DNA of 64,000 nt, taken from Pelomonas sp. Root1237. GTDB lineage: Bacteria > Pseudomonadota > Gammaproteobacteria > Burkholderiales > Burkholderiaceae_C. The stretch's first letter is position 1. Every line of letters begins with the position of its first letter. The stretch lies in the NCBI RefSeq assembly GCF_001425055.1, contig NZ_LMDK01000001.1, forward strand, positions 819,845 through 883,844, given 5' to 3'. Made by a program: the position numbers and the translations under genes. The notes under the pieces were generated by a model. The model was not told the origin of the DNA, did no database searches, and saw only the letters and a program-made list of their open reading frames with translations. Below are positions 1-8,014 of this stretch, piece by piece.

Positions 1-419
1 TCTCGGTGGCAACGGCGGTGGGATTCATCGCGCTGTCGGGCGTCGCAGCCGAGTTCGGCGTAGTGATGCTGGTCTACCTGAAGCACGCCCACGAGCAGCG
101 CTTGGCGGCCGGTGCAGAGGACGACGAACGGACCCTGGTGGCGGCCATCCGCGAGGGGGCGGTGCAGCGCGTGCGGCCTAAGGCCATGACGGTCGCCGTC
201 ATCATGGCGGGCCTGCTGCCGGTGCTGTTCGGCCATGGCACCGGCTCAGAGGTCATGACGCGCATCGCCGCACCGATGGTGGGGGGCATGGTCAGCGCGC
301 CGCTGCTGAGCATGTTCGTCATCCCGGCGGCTTGGTATCTGCTGCATCGGCGACGCCTGCGTCAGCCAGCAGCTTCGCCAAAGGTGCGGGTTCAGGCCCT
401 CGTCGGAACCAGAGGTTGA
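1..419 (+). CDS. C-terminal end of a CusA/CzcA-type heavy-metal RND efflux pump (5' partial)
   Basis: The frame is open from the window edge, so only about the last 138 residues are visible. They carry the end of the second RND membrane bundle: a helix around [20 protein letters not shown], then a cytoplasmic loop with [15 protein letters not shown], then two further helices ending in [18 protein letters not shown]. The [10 protein letters not shown] segment is typical of heavy-metal CusA/CzcA pumps rather than multidrug AcrB pumps. The protein would sit in the inner membrane as the proton-driven subunit of a tripartite metal exporter. Partners (CusB/CusC) are not in view. It lies on the accessory side of the window, so it may be island cargo. 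The metal cannot be told from this fragment. Confidence 0.9.
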   Translation, partial: SVATAVGFIALSGVAAEFGVVMLVYLKHAHEQRLAAGAEDDERTLVAAIREGAVQRVRPKAMTVAVIMAGLLPVLFGHGTGSEVMTRIAAPMVGGMVSAPLLSMFVIPAAWYLLHRRRLRQPAASPKVRVQALVGTRG

Positions 420-771
420 AGCAAGGTCAAGACTTCGGATTCGCCCTGCGGAAGGGGCCGGGCGCTGCGCGCCCGGCTGGCTGTGGAAAACGAGGTGCGT
501 TGTCGTTCGAGCATGTGTGTGGTCTGCCCCGCGGTCGAGTGACCGGTCCCGAGGGTGAAGCCGCCTGTCGCCACCGGCGATGCTTAATGACCGGTGCTGG
601 CGGTTGCCGCCGTCCAGAAACTGAAGCGCGAATGTCTCAGAGCAGCCCATTTCTGTAGCTCGGTGAGTTTCGGCTTTGGGCACGAAGCCGCCGCCGAATC
701 GCTGACCACGGTCGGGAATGTGCCCAAAGCCGAAATTGATCGGGTGGCAGCAGGAGGCTAGCTCCCGCCGT
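420..771. other. Intergenic region with a long inverted repeat
   Basis: I see no convincing gene here. Short open frames on both strands lack ribosome-binding sites and family resemblance. The only clear structure is the 16-bp inverted repeat at 668-735, described separately. The stretch separates the pump gene from the convergent minus-strand defence operon. Confidence 0.5.
668..735. repeat. 16-bp perfect inverted repeat, 36-nt loop
   Basis: The arms are TTTCGGCTTTGGGCAC (668-683) and its exact complement GTGCCCAAAGCCGAAA (720-735). There is no T-run after either arm. It sits 36 bp beyond the stop of the minus-strand winged-helix gene, so it could end that operon's transcript. It could equally be a remnant of a mobile-element end. 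Confidence 0.55.
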
Positions 772-2142
772 TCATCGACCGGCTTGCGGCCACAAGCGAG
801 TTCCTTCGCGGATTAGCTCATCAAGGCCGCTTTGCTCGGCGATGCGGCGAACTCGGGCCTCGTTGTTGGTTGCGTACCCGATTGGCACGCACACAGACGC
901 ACTCAGCGCGACCATCACCGAAACCACGGCAACCCGTTCGCCAATGATGATTACCTCAAGGGCTGTTGGCACCTTCTTTGTCGGCGCTCGGACGCCCATG
1001 TCGAAGACTCGCGCAAACGTCTTTGACAGCGTGTCTGTCACCGAGGCTGGCGAGATCACTACGGACGAAAGCGTCCCTCTTTTGGCTCGCGCTCTGATGA
1101 CGCCGCGCAGTACTTCAAGGGTCGCAGGAACGTCCTCCGTTGCGCCCCAAAGCGAACCTCCGGGTCTCAGCCACCAAGTCTGCCAGCGATGATCCCCGCT
1201 GAAGTCCAGCGGCGCATCCTCCAGCAGTTCGGCAATGGCTCTTCGGTTGCGTTCGACGTAGGGGTAGCCTACCAGCGGCACGGTGTCGGCCGAGCCGCCA
1301 TTCATTTCCTGCTGAAACCAGCCCGCCAGGTCGAAGTGCCCCTCGGACCGGAACCACTGTAACCAGTCGCGGTGGTTGAACATGCGAGCGAACTCGTTGA
1401 ACGAAGCCTGGCTCGGGTTGACGTGGTCCAGCTTACGTAGCTCAGCGGACATTGCCTCTGTGAGCTGTTTTCCCCGGCCCTTCGAGTCGGCCCCGCGCAG
1501 ATTTAGCTGTGACTCAAGCCTGGGCGGGCCTTGCAAAGTCAGCCGCTCGCTGCCACCAATCTGGACAAAGCTGTAGCGGCCGGCGTGTACGTCGAGGATG
1601 GAGTAAAGGCTCCACTGGTCCGCCTTTTGATCGTTGCGCGCGATGCGCAAGTAGTCCCGGAAGTTGTCGTGGAAGGCAGCGCGGGCCTCTGCCTCGTCCA
1701 TCTGCTGACGCAGCGGCAGCGGAATTAGGTGTTGGACGTTTCGCAGTCCACGACCGCTCACCATGTGCTTGGTCACCAGGTCAAACCAGACGTCTGCGTT
1801 CAACGGCTCCGCAACCGTGATAGTCGGCGCGTCTTCGCTCGACGTTCGGAACATCTCCTTGGCCGATGGGTGCAAGCTGAGGTTGTCGCCATCCACCAGG
1901 ACCAAGCTGCGCGACTGAAGGTCAGAGATGGCGATGCCCAGGTCCCGCCCTTCAAAGCCGAAAAATCGCGCCAGCCTGTCCGCTGAGATGGACTTCACCA
2001 CGAGAAGGGTTCTTAGGATGAACTCGTCCACCATGGGCAGCCTACGTTCCTTGGTCCTCTCGGCAGCGATGACGAACTGACGGCAAGGAAGGTTGAACCC
2101 GAACGTGTTCGTCTCGAAGGTGTTGTTCTCGTCCATGCTCAT
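772..2142 (-). CDS. Winged-helix protein with degenerate PLD-like C-terminus, partner of the NERD-kinase-helicase
   Basis: This 456-residue protein starts inside the stop codon of the upstream helicase gene (ATGA overlap at 2139-2142), so the two are translationally coupled and probably work together. Residues about 35-105 look like a winged helix: a run of LLVVKSISADRLARFFGF followed by a wing with SLVLVDGDNLSLHP. The C-terminal third has the pattern ALEVIIIGERVAVVSV, which sits where phospholipase-D-like proteins have their HxK...GS strand-turn, but the His and Lys are absent. No signal peptide or membrane segment is seen. A second Met lies two codons in. I do not recognise a named family. 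A DNA-binding or target-recognition role is inference from the context. Confidence 0.75.
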   Translation of the reverse strand: MSMDENNTFETNTFGFNLPCRQFVIAAERTKERRLPMVDEFILRTLLVVKSISADRLARFFGFEGRDLGIAISDLQSRSLVLVDGDNLSLHPSAKEMFRTSSEDAPTITVAEPLNADVWFDLVTKHMVSGRGLRNVQHLIPLPLRQQMDEAEARAAFHDNFRDYLRIARNDQKADQWSLYSILDVHAGRYSFVQIGGSERLTLQGPPRLESQLNLRGADSKGRGKQLTEAMSAELRKLDHVNPSQASFNEFARMFNHRDWLQWFRSEGHFDLAGWFQQEMNGGSADTVPLVGYPYVERNRRAIAELLEDAPLDFSGDHRWQTWWLRPGGSLWGATEDVPATLEVLRGVIRARAKRGTLSSVVISPASVTDTLSKTFARVFDMGVRAPTKKVPTALEVIIIGERVAVVSVMVALSASVCVPIGYATNNEARVRRIAEQSGLDELIREGTRLWPQAGR

Positions 2143-5100
2143 GCGACCTCCGACGCCTTGAGGAGCTTGGCGTGGCTCGGGTTGCTCTTCATGTGCTCAA
2201 AGACCCTGCGCATGGGTGACTTCGGACCAACCCGACGAGCCCACATGTCCGCATCGCCGACAACGATGAGTCGCTCCTGCGCACGCGAAACAGCCACATT
2301 GCAGCGGTTCGGGATTCCCACGTGTCCTGGTGACCCTTTCGGATTGCTGCGCACCAGGGAGAGGATGACGATGGCGTTCTCCTTGCCCTGGTAGGAGTCG
2401 ACCGTGTCGATGCGCACCAGGCGTTTGAACTTCGGATCGAACGGACGGCGCGACCACGCCAGCTCAATCTGACGCTTCTGCCCGGCATACATGCAGATGA
2501 CACCAATCGGTGTCTCATCGTCAAGCTTCGACAGGGCGGTGACCAAAGCTTTGTCCGCCGCCAGCTTCTCAAGCACCGCTATGACCGCGTCGACTTCGCT
2601 GCGGTTGTGGACGGTAGTCTCACCCTCCGGACGGTATTCGGAGTTCATGTGCTCGTTGCCGGCATCGATCCAGACGAGCGGCTTGGACAACCAAGGCATC
2701 CCGAAGTCGGTCGGCTGCAGCACCGACTTTCGCGCCTCTGAGGTCACTAGCCGGATGCCGCTCTCCTCGTAGAAGCACTCCGAGACCAAGTCGCAGATAG
2801 CGCCGTCCATCCGGTATTGCTCAGTCAGCCGCACGCCGATGGACTGGCCGTAAGTCGACGTGAAGGCGCGCTCGAAGTCGCTGCGAGCCAGCTCCTCGAA
2901 CGACACGTCCGGCTCAACCTCTTTGAGGTCGCTGAGCATCTGGTCGTCCATCATGGGCAGCAGTTGCAGATGGTCGCCCACCAGAAGGACACGCTTGGCC
3001 ATTTGGATGGGCACCGCCAACTCGCCGGGCGTGCACCTGGCAGCCTCGTCAACGATGACCCAGTCGAACACCTGTGTCTCGATCTTGATGCGCGTCTGCC
3101 CGACACCGACGCAGGTCGCCGAGACGACGCTGCGTGTCTTGGCCAGGAACTCTTCAAAGTTCCGCCCCGGTGACCCAAGCGAAGCCAGCCAGTCATTGGT
3201 GAGCTTCAACGCACGCTGGGCCGAACTCGCATCCGCCGGAGAGACATTCGGGTACTTCAGGTGCAAGGCATAGAGCAGCTGGTCATAGGCCTGAAGCGGG
3301 GACGCGCCGTCCGTTTCCTGTCCTGCTACGGCCCTGAACGCGGCCTTAAAAGCATCCTGGACCCGGACGCGTTGCACGCGGTTGCGCTCGCGATCAGCGG
3401 CCAGTTGTCCCTCATCCTCATCCAGGGCCTCCTGCACAGTGCTCAAGCGACGCGCGAGGGTTCCGACCTGCTTGTCCAAGTCGAACAGCTCAGACGCAAA
3501 CGTCCGGTCCACGCCCAGCGCCTTGGTGAGCTGGCCAAACCGGTTCTTGGCGGCGGCATCGAACTTGACCCGGTAGCTCTCCCGCAATTCAGACGTGTGA
3601 AAGGGACGGATGCGGTCGGTGATGCCCTTGGAGCCGATACGCAGGAGGCTCGGCCGCGTCTCACCGCGTTCCTTGTGAAGGCGCAGCAGTGACTCGATCG
3701 CGTTGTTGACGGCCTCATGCGACTGGCTGGCAATGAGGACGCGCTGGCCCCCGCCCTTGGAGATGAGCCAGTGCACGAAGGACGCGATGAATCTCGTCTT
3801 GCCGGTGCCAGGGGGTCCCTGAAGCAAACCGACCGGTCCAGCCGACAACAGATGACGGAATGCATGCTGCTGGCCAGCGTTAAGGCCGTAGGCACCAAGC
3901 TGTACGTCGTCGATGGTGAGGTCGAAAGGCTTCGGTAGGACACTCTTGTGCGGGTCGAAATACTCCACCAGGTCGCTAATAACCGAACGGCGTTCCAGGA
4001 TGCGGCGGACCGCTCGTGAGCGCCGCTCCATCGAAGTCTGCTCCCGTCGCTCTGCCAGCCGCAGGCGGTCACCGTCCGAGATATTCCCACGCTCACACAC
4101 GATGCCAATGGCGCTCGGGAGCGAGCTCGTGGACAGGTCGACGTAGCCGATCTTGCGGTTGCCGACAAAGACGTCGATGGAGTCTTCCTCGTCGAAGTCG
4201 AAGTCTCTTCCCAGGTTCTCGTAGGCAAGCACGAGGGTCTGGCCCTTTTGAGCCAGTATCTCTGTGACGGCAATCTCGACGCGAGACTCCTCTTCGATTT
4301 CGAGCAGCTTCGTCCAGTGCCAGGTCACCTCGAACTGCGTTGGAGGTGCTGACTGATCTTCCTCGGTAGGATGGACAGTGAATCGCTCATGGCTGCAAAG
4401 GTAGGCGTATAGCTCCTCGAAGCCGCCAATGCCGCCCTCCTGAACCGTCACCCTGATGGGGATGTCGCGATGCGCTGAGCGGGACTCGCGCTCGAGAGTC
4501 GCGAAGAAGGTCTGCCTGAAGTAGTAGCCCTGCAGCTCGATACCGGTGCCCTTCAGGACCAACTGAGCCTTTTCGGTCGTGAGATCGAAGGTGACGACAC
4601 CCGCTTGGTCGAGGTAGCGCCGCACATACAGCTTGTCCACCTGGAGGAAACCGTGCGTGGGCCGCTCGGTCTTCAAATGGAACTCGATCACCTCGGCGGC
4701 CGTCAGCGCCTCCGCCGCCTGAGACACCTTGGCCAGCGCATACTGAAGCGATTCGATAACCGGCTTCCTCAGCTCGGCATCAAGCTCGGGCTGAAGCGAC
4801 TGGGCCGCACCGCCTGGATCCAGCGCTAGCAACATCTGGGCGGCTTTTAAGGCGGCAAAGCGGTCGATTGCCGCCTGCGGCAGGAGCTCCCAGTTGTCAG
4901 GCAGCATCGAAGGCGTTCTTGTCGTCCCGTCGCCAACCGGTGAGATGTCAAACGGGTCGATGAGGCAGACGCTTCGCTCTTCGACGTTCACCAGCACGTT
5001 GGAAGGTGAGATGTCTCCATGCTCGCAGTTGCGCTCATGAAGGGCGATGACCGTGCGCAGCAGGTCAGCGGCGAGTTCCACCCCTGCGTTCTCAGGGAGC

Positions 5101-6848
5101 GGCTTGAGCTCTGCCAAAGGCGTTCCTTCGCTGCGTTCATACGCGACAAAGGCGCCCAGCGGGGAAAGGCCTCTCGCAATGAACCGCGGTAGCCCCTTGA
5201 GTGGCGCATCAATCAGTTGGTCAACGCTCAGCAGCAGCTTGAGGAGCGCGCAATCGCTTTGCGTGGAACGGCCGCGCAGCCACGACATCCAGACCTTGAC
5301 CATGACGGTCTCGTCCCCTTTGACATGCGCGTAAACCTGCTTCTGGGTTGCTGACGCGACGACAGATGAGAGCGGCCATCGCACATACGGGACGTCAATG
5401 GTCTCAAATCGATCCAACAGAGTTGGATCGAACCCGTCAGCCGGCCCAGCCTCGACAACGACCGCAAACTCATCCATGAGCTCGGCAGCGCTCGCAAATC
5501 GCGATGACGGGTCGGCGGACAGTCCGCGCCGCACCCAGTCGCTCAAGTTCTTCAGCTCTGGCGGGAGCGCTGCAATGGTCGCCTCAATATCCGAGGCCTT
5601 TGGCACCTCGCCGGTGAGCACCTGGGCGGCCAGGTAAGTGCAGCTGTAGACGTCTCGCTGCCGACCGGTGCTGGGGCTGCCGCTGGCGTCTTCTGGCAGG
5701 AAGCCTGCGTAGCCCCGCAGGTCCTTCAGCCAATCCATCACCGTCGTCTTGTCCGGCAGCTGACAAGACATGAAGCCGGTCAGGGCCAGGTCGCTGTGTC
5801 CGCCCACCCAAATTGATCTAGCACCAAGGTCCCGATGCGTCACGTTGACCCGGTGCAGCTCCCCGACGATGCTGAGCAAGCCCATGACGATGGTTATGCG
5901 GTCCAACACGCTCAGCGCATCGGTATTGCGCACGATGTATTGGTCAAGCGGATACCAACCTGGCGCAATCTGGCGGACTTCGAAGTGCCCGGTCGAAACC
6001 TCGTCGTCCGGGGTGGCCACCTCCCGCAGCACGCGCTGGCGCACGATGAGCTCGCTCCCGACGTCCTGGAGGTAGGCGAACGCATTGGTCTCACGCATCG
6101 CCACGACCTTGCGCATCTCCGAGCTATTGAGTCCGACCGGCAGGTTGTTGAACGACCAGGTTCGCACCATTGCTTTCAGGCGCTTCTCGTCGCTTCGCTC
6201 GGCCAGATGGTCTCGCCAGACCTGCTTGGGGTGCACGAAGATGTCCTTCTCCGTGACCGTGTAGCCCGCCCAGTCTGACTCGAGCCGCTGGAAGAGCTGC
6301 GTGTTGTTGAATATTTTGTCGAACTCCGACTCGAGATTGCAGGCCTTGGTAAGCGAAACCTTGCCGCGCTGAACATACAGATGGCGCTTGCCTGGGTCCC
6401 CGATGGCGCAAGCCTCTGCCAGGGTCAGGCAGCGCCGCTGTTCTTGCGGATCGAGGTTCGCTGCATTGGCCGTGCCCGTGAAGACGACGCGCGAGTCAAC
6501 ATAGAAAGCGCCAGCGAGCGAACTCTGCCCTTGGATGACGGACTTCAGCTTCTTGGCCTTCTCGTCGACCAAGATGGCTGCCGATCGCTTGCGCGGCGCG
6601 CCGTTGAGGAACCAACGGTCGCCCTTGTGGGTCAGCTTGCCATTCCAGTCCTTGATTTCAAGGAGGAGGATGACGTCATCCATGACCACGACCGCATCAA
6701 TCTCCATCGGAGTCTGATTGCGAGGAAAGCAGTTCAAAGAGACGTAAAGCAGCCAGTTCGAGGGGAATGCCTTGGATAAGGCGTCTATGCCCTTGACCTC
6801 GCGAGGCATGATGCCGGCGCTGTTGAGATATCTGACCTTGCAAGCCAT
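2139..6848 (-). CDS. NERD nuclease-like / double protein kinase-like / SF1 helicase fusion protein
   Basis: The protein has 1569 residues. Order: an N-terminal NERD domain (residues ~25-110) with the PD-(D/E)xK-type pattern MEIDAVVVM...LLLEIKDWNG; a first kinase-like domain with THRDLGARSIWV near residue 336 but LTGF where DFG is expected; a second kinase-like domain with HGDISPSNVLV near 609 followed by LIDPFD; a linker; then an SF1 helicase with Walker A GPPGTGKT near 1010, Walker B VIVDEAARC near 1265, a QYRMDG motif, and SYQGKE and NVAVSRAQERL at the end (Upf1/DNA2-like). I chose the Met at 6848 because GGGAGGAG precedes it; the frame is open 16 codons further. NERD-kinase-helicase fusions occur in defence islands and resemble PglW of BREX type 2 in having NERD plus kinase. 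No BREX methylase is nearby, so this looks like a stand-alone two-gene system. Confidence 0.88.
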   Translation of the reverse strand: MACKVRYLNSAGIMPREVKGIDALSKAFPSNWLLYVSLNCFPRNQTPMEIDAVVVMDDVILLLEIKDWNGKLTHKGDRWFLNGAPRKRSAAILVDEKAKKLKSVIQGQSSLAGAFYVDSRVVFTGTANAANLDPQEQRRCLTLAEACAIGDPGKRHLYVQRGKVSLTKACNLESEFDKIFNNTQLFQRLESDWAGYTVTEKDIFVHPKQVWRDHLAERSDEKRLKAMVRTWSFNNLPVGLNSSEMRKVVAMRETNAFAYLQDVGSELIVRQRVLREVATPDDEVSTGHFEVRQIAPGWYPLDQYIVRNTDALSVLDRITIVMGLLSIVGELHRVNVTHRDLGARSIWVGGHSDLALTGFMSCQLPDKTTVMDWLKDLRGYAGFLPEDASGSPSTGRQRDVYSCTYLAAQVLTGEVPKASDIEATIAALPPELKNLSDWVRRGLSADPSSRFASAAELMDEFAVVVEAGPADGFDPTLLDRFETIDVPYVRWPLSSVVASATQKQVYAHVKGDETVMVKVWMSWLRGRSTQSDCALLKLLLSVDQLIDAPLKGLPRFIARGLSPLGAFVAYERSEGTPLAELKPLPENAGVELAADLLRTVIALHERNCEHGDISPSNVLVNVEERSVCLIDPFDISPVGDGTTRTPSMLPDNWELLPQAAIDRFAALKAAQMLLALDPGGAAQSLQPELDAELRKPVIESLQYALAKVSQAAEALTAAEVIEFHLKTERPTHGFLQVDKLYVRRYLDQAGVVTFDLTTEKAQLVLKGTGIELQGYYFRQTFFATLERESRSAHRDIPIRVTVQEGGIGGFEELYAYLCSHERFTVHPTEEDQSAPPTQFEVTWHWTKLLEIEEESRVEIAVTEILAQKGQTLVLAYENLGRDFDFDEEDSIDVFVGNRKIGYVDLSTSSLPSAIGIVCERGNISDGDRLRLAERREQTSMERRSRAVRRILERRSVISDLVEYFDPHKSVLPKPFDLTIDDVQLGAYGLNAGQQHAFRHLLSAGPVGLLQGPPGTGKTRFIASFVHWLISKGGGQRVLIASQSHEAVNNAIESLLRLHKERGETRPSLLRIGSKGITDRIRPFHTSELRESYRVKFDAAAKNRFGQLTKALGVDRTFASELFDLDKQVGTLARRLSTVQEALDEDEGQLAADRERNRVQRVRVQDAFKAAFRAVAGQETDGASPLQAYDQLLYALHLKYPNVSPADASSAQRALKLTNDWLASLGSPGRNFEEFLAKTRSVVSATCVGVGQTRIKIETQVFDWVIVDEAARCTPGELAVPIQMAKRVLLVGDHLQLLPMMDDQMLSDLKEVEPDVSFEELARSDFERAFTSTYGQSIGVRLTEQYRMDGAICDLVSECFYEESGIRLVTSEARKSVLQPTDFGMPWLSKPLVWIDAGNEHMNSEYRPEGETTVHNRSEVDAVIAVLEKLAADKALVTALSKLDDETPIGVICMYAGQKRQIELAWSRRPFDPKFKRLVRIDTVDSYQGKENAIVILSLVRSNPKGSPGHVGIPNRCNVAVSRAQERLIVVGDADMWARRVGPKSPMRRVFEHMKSNPSHAKLLKASEVA

Positions 6849-6887
6849 CGCTCCTCCCTGATCTGACGCTCGCTCGATTGGCGAACT

Positions 6888-6916
6888 GCCTAGCAAGTGG
6901 ATGTTAGGCCTAGCAA
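6888..6916 (-). promoter_or_regulatory. Direct repeats upstream of the NERD-kinase-helicase gene
   Basis: GCCTAGCAA occurs at 6888-6896 and again at 6908-6916, exactly 20 bp apart (about two helical turns), 40-68 bp before the chosen start. Spaced like this they could bind one face of the helix as an operator, or overlap the promoter. This is inference from position and spacing only. Confidence 0.35.
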
Positions 6917-7142
6917 TCGGCTTGACGCGTTAGATCTTGGCGACATAAAGCAGGGCCGGTCGGTCGAGTATTTGCACGGGGCGGCGAGCTCATGGTTCCG
7001 TTGAGGCGGACTGCCCCCAGGAGATCAGGTTGCTGACCGGTGGCCGACCGCTTTCGCTGCTCTGCCGCGCTTCGACGTCGATCTCGACCTTACGCTATGG
7101 GCACTTTGCTGCCGCACGATGGACGAATTGAGGGGCAGCACC

Positions 7143-7305
7143 CAGCCTGAAGCAGTCAGCATCTCTGCACGCGGCGCTGGACCGAGTGGTCAAGTCGCCG
7201 GACACGCTGCCCTGCACGACACCTCCGGACGGGGTGCTCATCAGGCGCCGGATTCCGTGCTCAGAAGACGCTGGATCTGGTGCTCAGGTCGCGTCGGAAT
7301 ATGCA
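7143..7305 (-). repeat. Long inverted repeat, copy A (IS21-like end remnant)
   Basis: This 163-bp stretch matches the complement of 17467-17628 with scattered mismatches. Shared blocks include CAGCCTGAAGC, GACCGAGTGGTCAAGTCGC, GGTGCTCATCA, GATTCC, GCTCAGAAGA and GTCGCGTCGGAATATGCA. Inside it, GTGCTCA recurs at 7234, 7257 and 7280 (23-bp period), the multiple-repeat layout typical of IS21-family termini. Read on the minus strand it begins TGCATATTCCGACGCGACCT at 7305. No transposase remains beside it. Confidence 0.7.
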
Positions 7306-7402
7306 ACAAGTATGAAGCGCCTGGTGCCAATGCCCGCATGCTGACCGGCAGCCCCACGTTCGGGACCCCGGACGCGAGGACAGCGAGGTGGTGGGCCACC
7401 AA

Positions 7403-7419
7403 CCTGCCAACTTGGCAGG
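7403..7419. repeat. 8-bp palindrome beyond the RloB-like gene
   Basis: CCTGCCAA, one base, TTGGCAGG. It lies about 100 bp past the stop of the minus-strand ATPase/RloB operon and may help end that transcript, though no T-run follows it. Confidence 0.4.
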
Positions 7420-7516
7420 CTCTACGGGCGTTCAACGCCGGCTTCCGTACAGCCCGTTGACCGATAGAACGAGGGTGGCGGGAAGACTCTCAGCCGTTCA
7501 AATGTGTCGCCTGCGT

Positions 7517-8014
7517 CTAGGCTCCAAGGAGCCTGAGCAATTCATCCAGCTGCTTGCAACTCGCCCGAGTAGCGTTCAGCAGCTTCTGCGGGAAGTGAAG
7601 CGCATACACGGCGGGATCATGCGCCGGGCCGCCGAAACGGTGCGCAAACGCGCTCTTGTGACCGGCGCAATCGCGCTCGGTGTCGTCTCCGTGTAGACGC
7701 AGCAGCACCGCTTCGAGGCAGGGGTCGCATCGAACGGCAACGATCCTCCTCTTCTGGGCCGCCGTAGTGGCGCCGCCCTCTGAATCCAATGTCGCGTCGA
7801 ACAATGCGACAAGGACCTGATGTGGAAGCCGTCGAGCGATCCGCCCCGCTTCGGCGACGACGTCTACTGCACGCCCACCTCGCGCATTGCCGACGGTCAA
7901 ACTCTTGCCCGCAGCCTTTGACGTATAGAGCCCCTTCAGATGCTTGAGGAAGGCCTCTTCCGCGTACCCGCTCCCGACGATAAGCACCGTCTCGCGGACG
8001 GCACGAACCGTCAT
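7517..8014 (-). CDS. RloB/AbiLii-like small TOPRIM-type protein
   Basis: The 165-residue product begins ETVLIVGSGYAEEAFLKHL, which fits the strand-turn-helix with conserved acidic residues at the start of RloB-type TOPRIM folds. A later strand VLVALFDATLD supplies the Asp positions expected for metal binding. It is coupled to the ATPase gene by an ATGA overlap (8011-8014). In RloA/RloB and AbiLi/AbiLii pairs the ATPase is thought to sense and the small protein to act as nuclease, giving abortive defence. The first acidic motif is unusual (SGYAEE in place of the common EGxxE), so the assignment rests partly on the partner. It is somewhat shorter than many RloB proteins. Confidence 0.68.
   Translation of the reverse strand: MTVRAVRETVLIVGSGYAEEAFLKHLKGLYTSKAAGKSLTVGNARGGRAVDVVAEAGRIARRLPHQVLVALFDATLDSEGGATTAAQKRRIVAVRCDPCLEAVLLRLHGDDTERDCAGHKSAFAHRFGGPAHDPAVYALHFPQKLLNATRASCKQLDELLRLLGA

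Larger units (their letters stand above)
6849..7516. other. Gene-free stretch with mobile-element remnant
   Basis: There is no supported gene between the helicase start and the end of the RloB-like gene. It holds the direct repeats at 6888-6916, one copy of the long inverted repeat (7143-7305) and a short palindrome (7403-7419). An open frame crossing 7119-7460 has no start signal and runs through the repeat, so I do not call it a gene. Confidence 0.6.

Noticed and set aside
772..6848. BREX type 2 locus
   Set aside because: NERD plus kinase recalls PglW, but no PglX methylase, PglZ, BrxC-like ATPase or Lon-like gene is present.
7119..7460. Open frame through repeat copy A as a gene
   Set aside because: No ribosome-binding site, and the frame coincides with the repeat. 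Similar frames in copy B are out of register.
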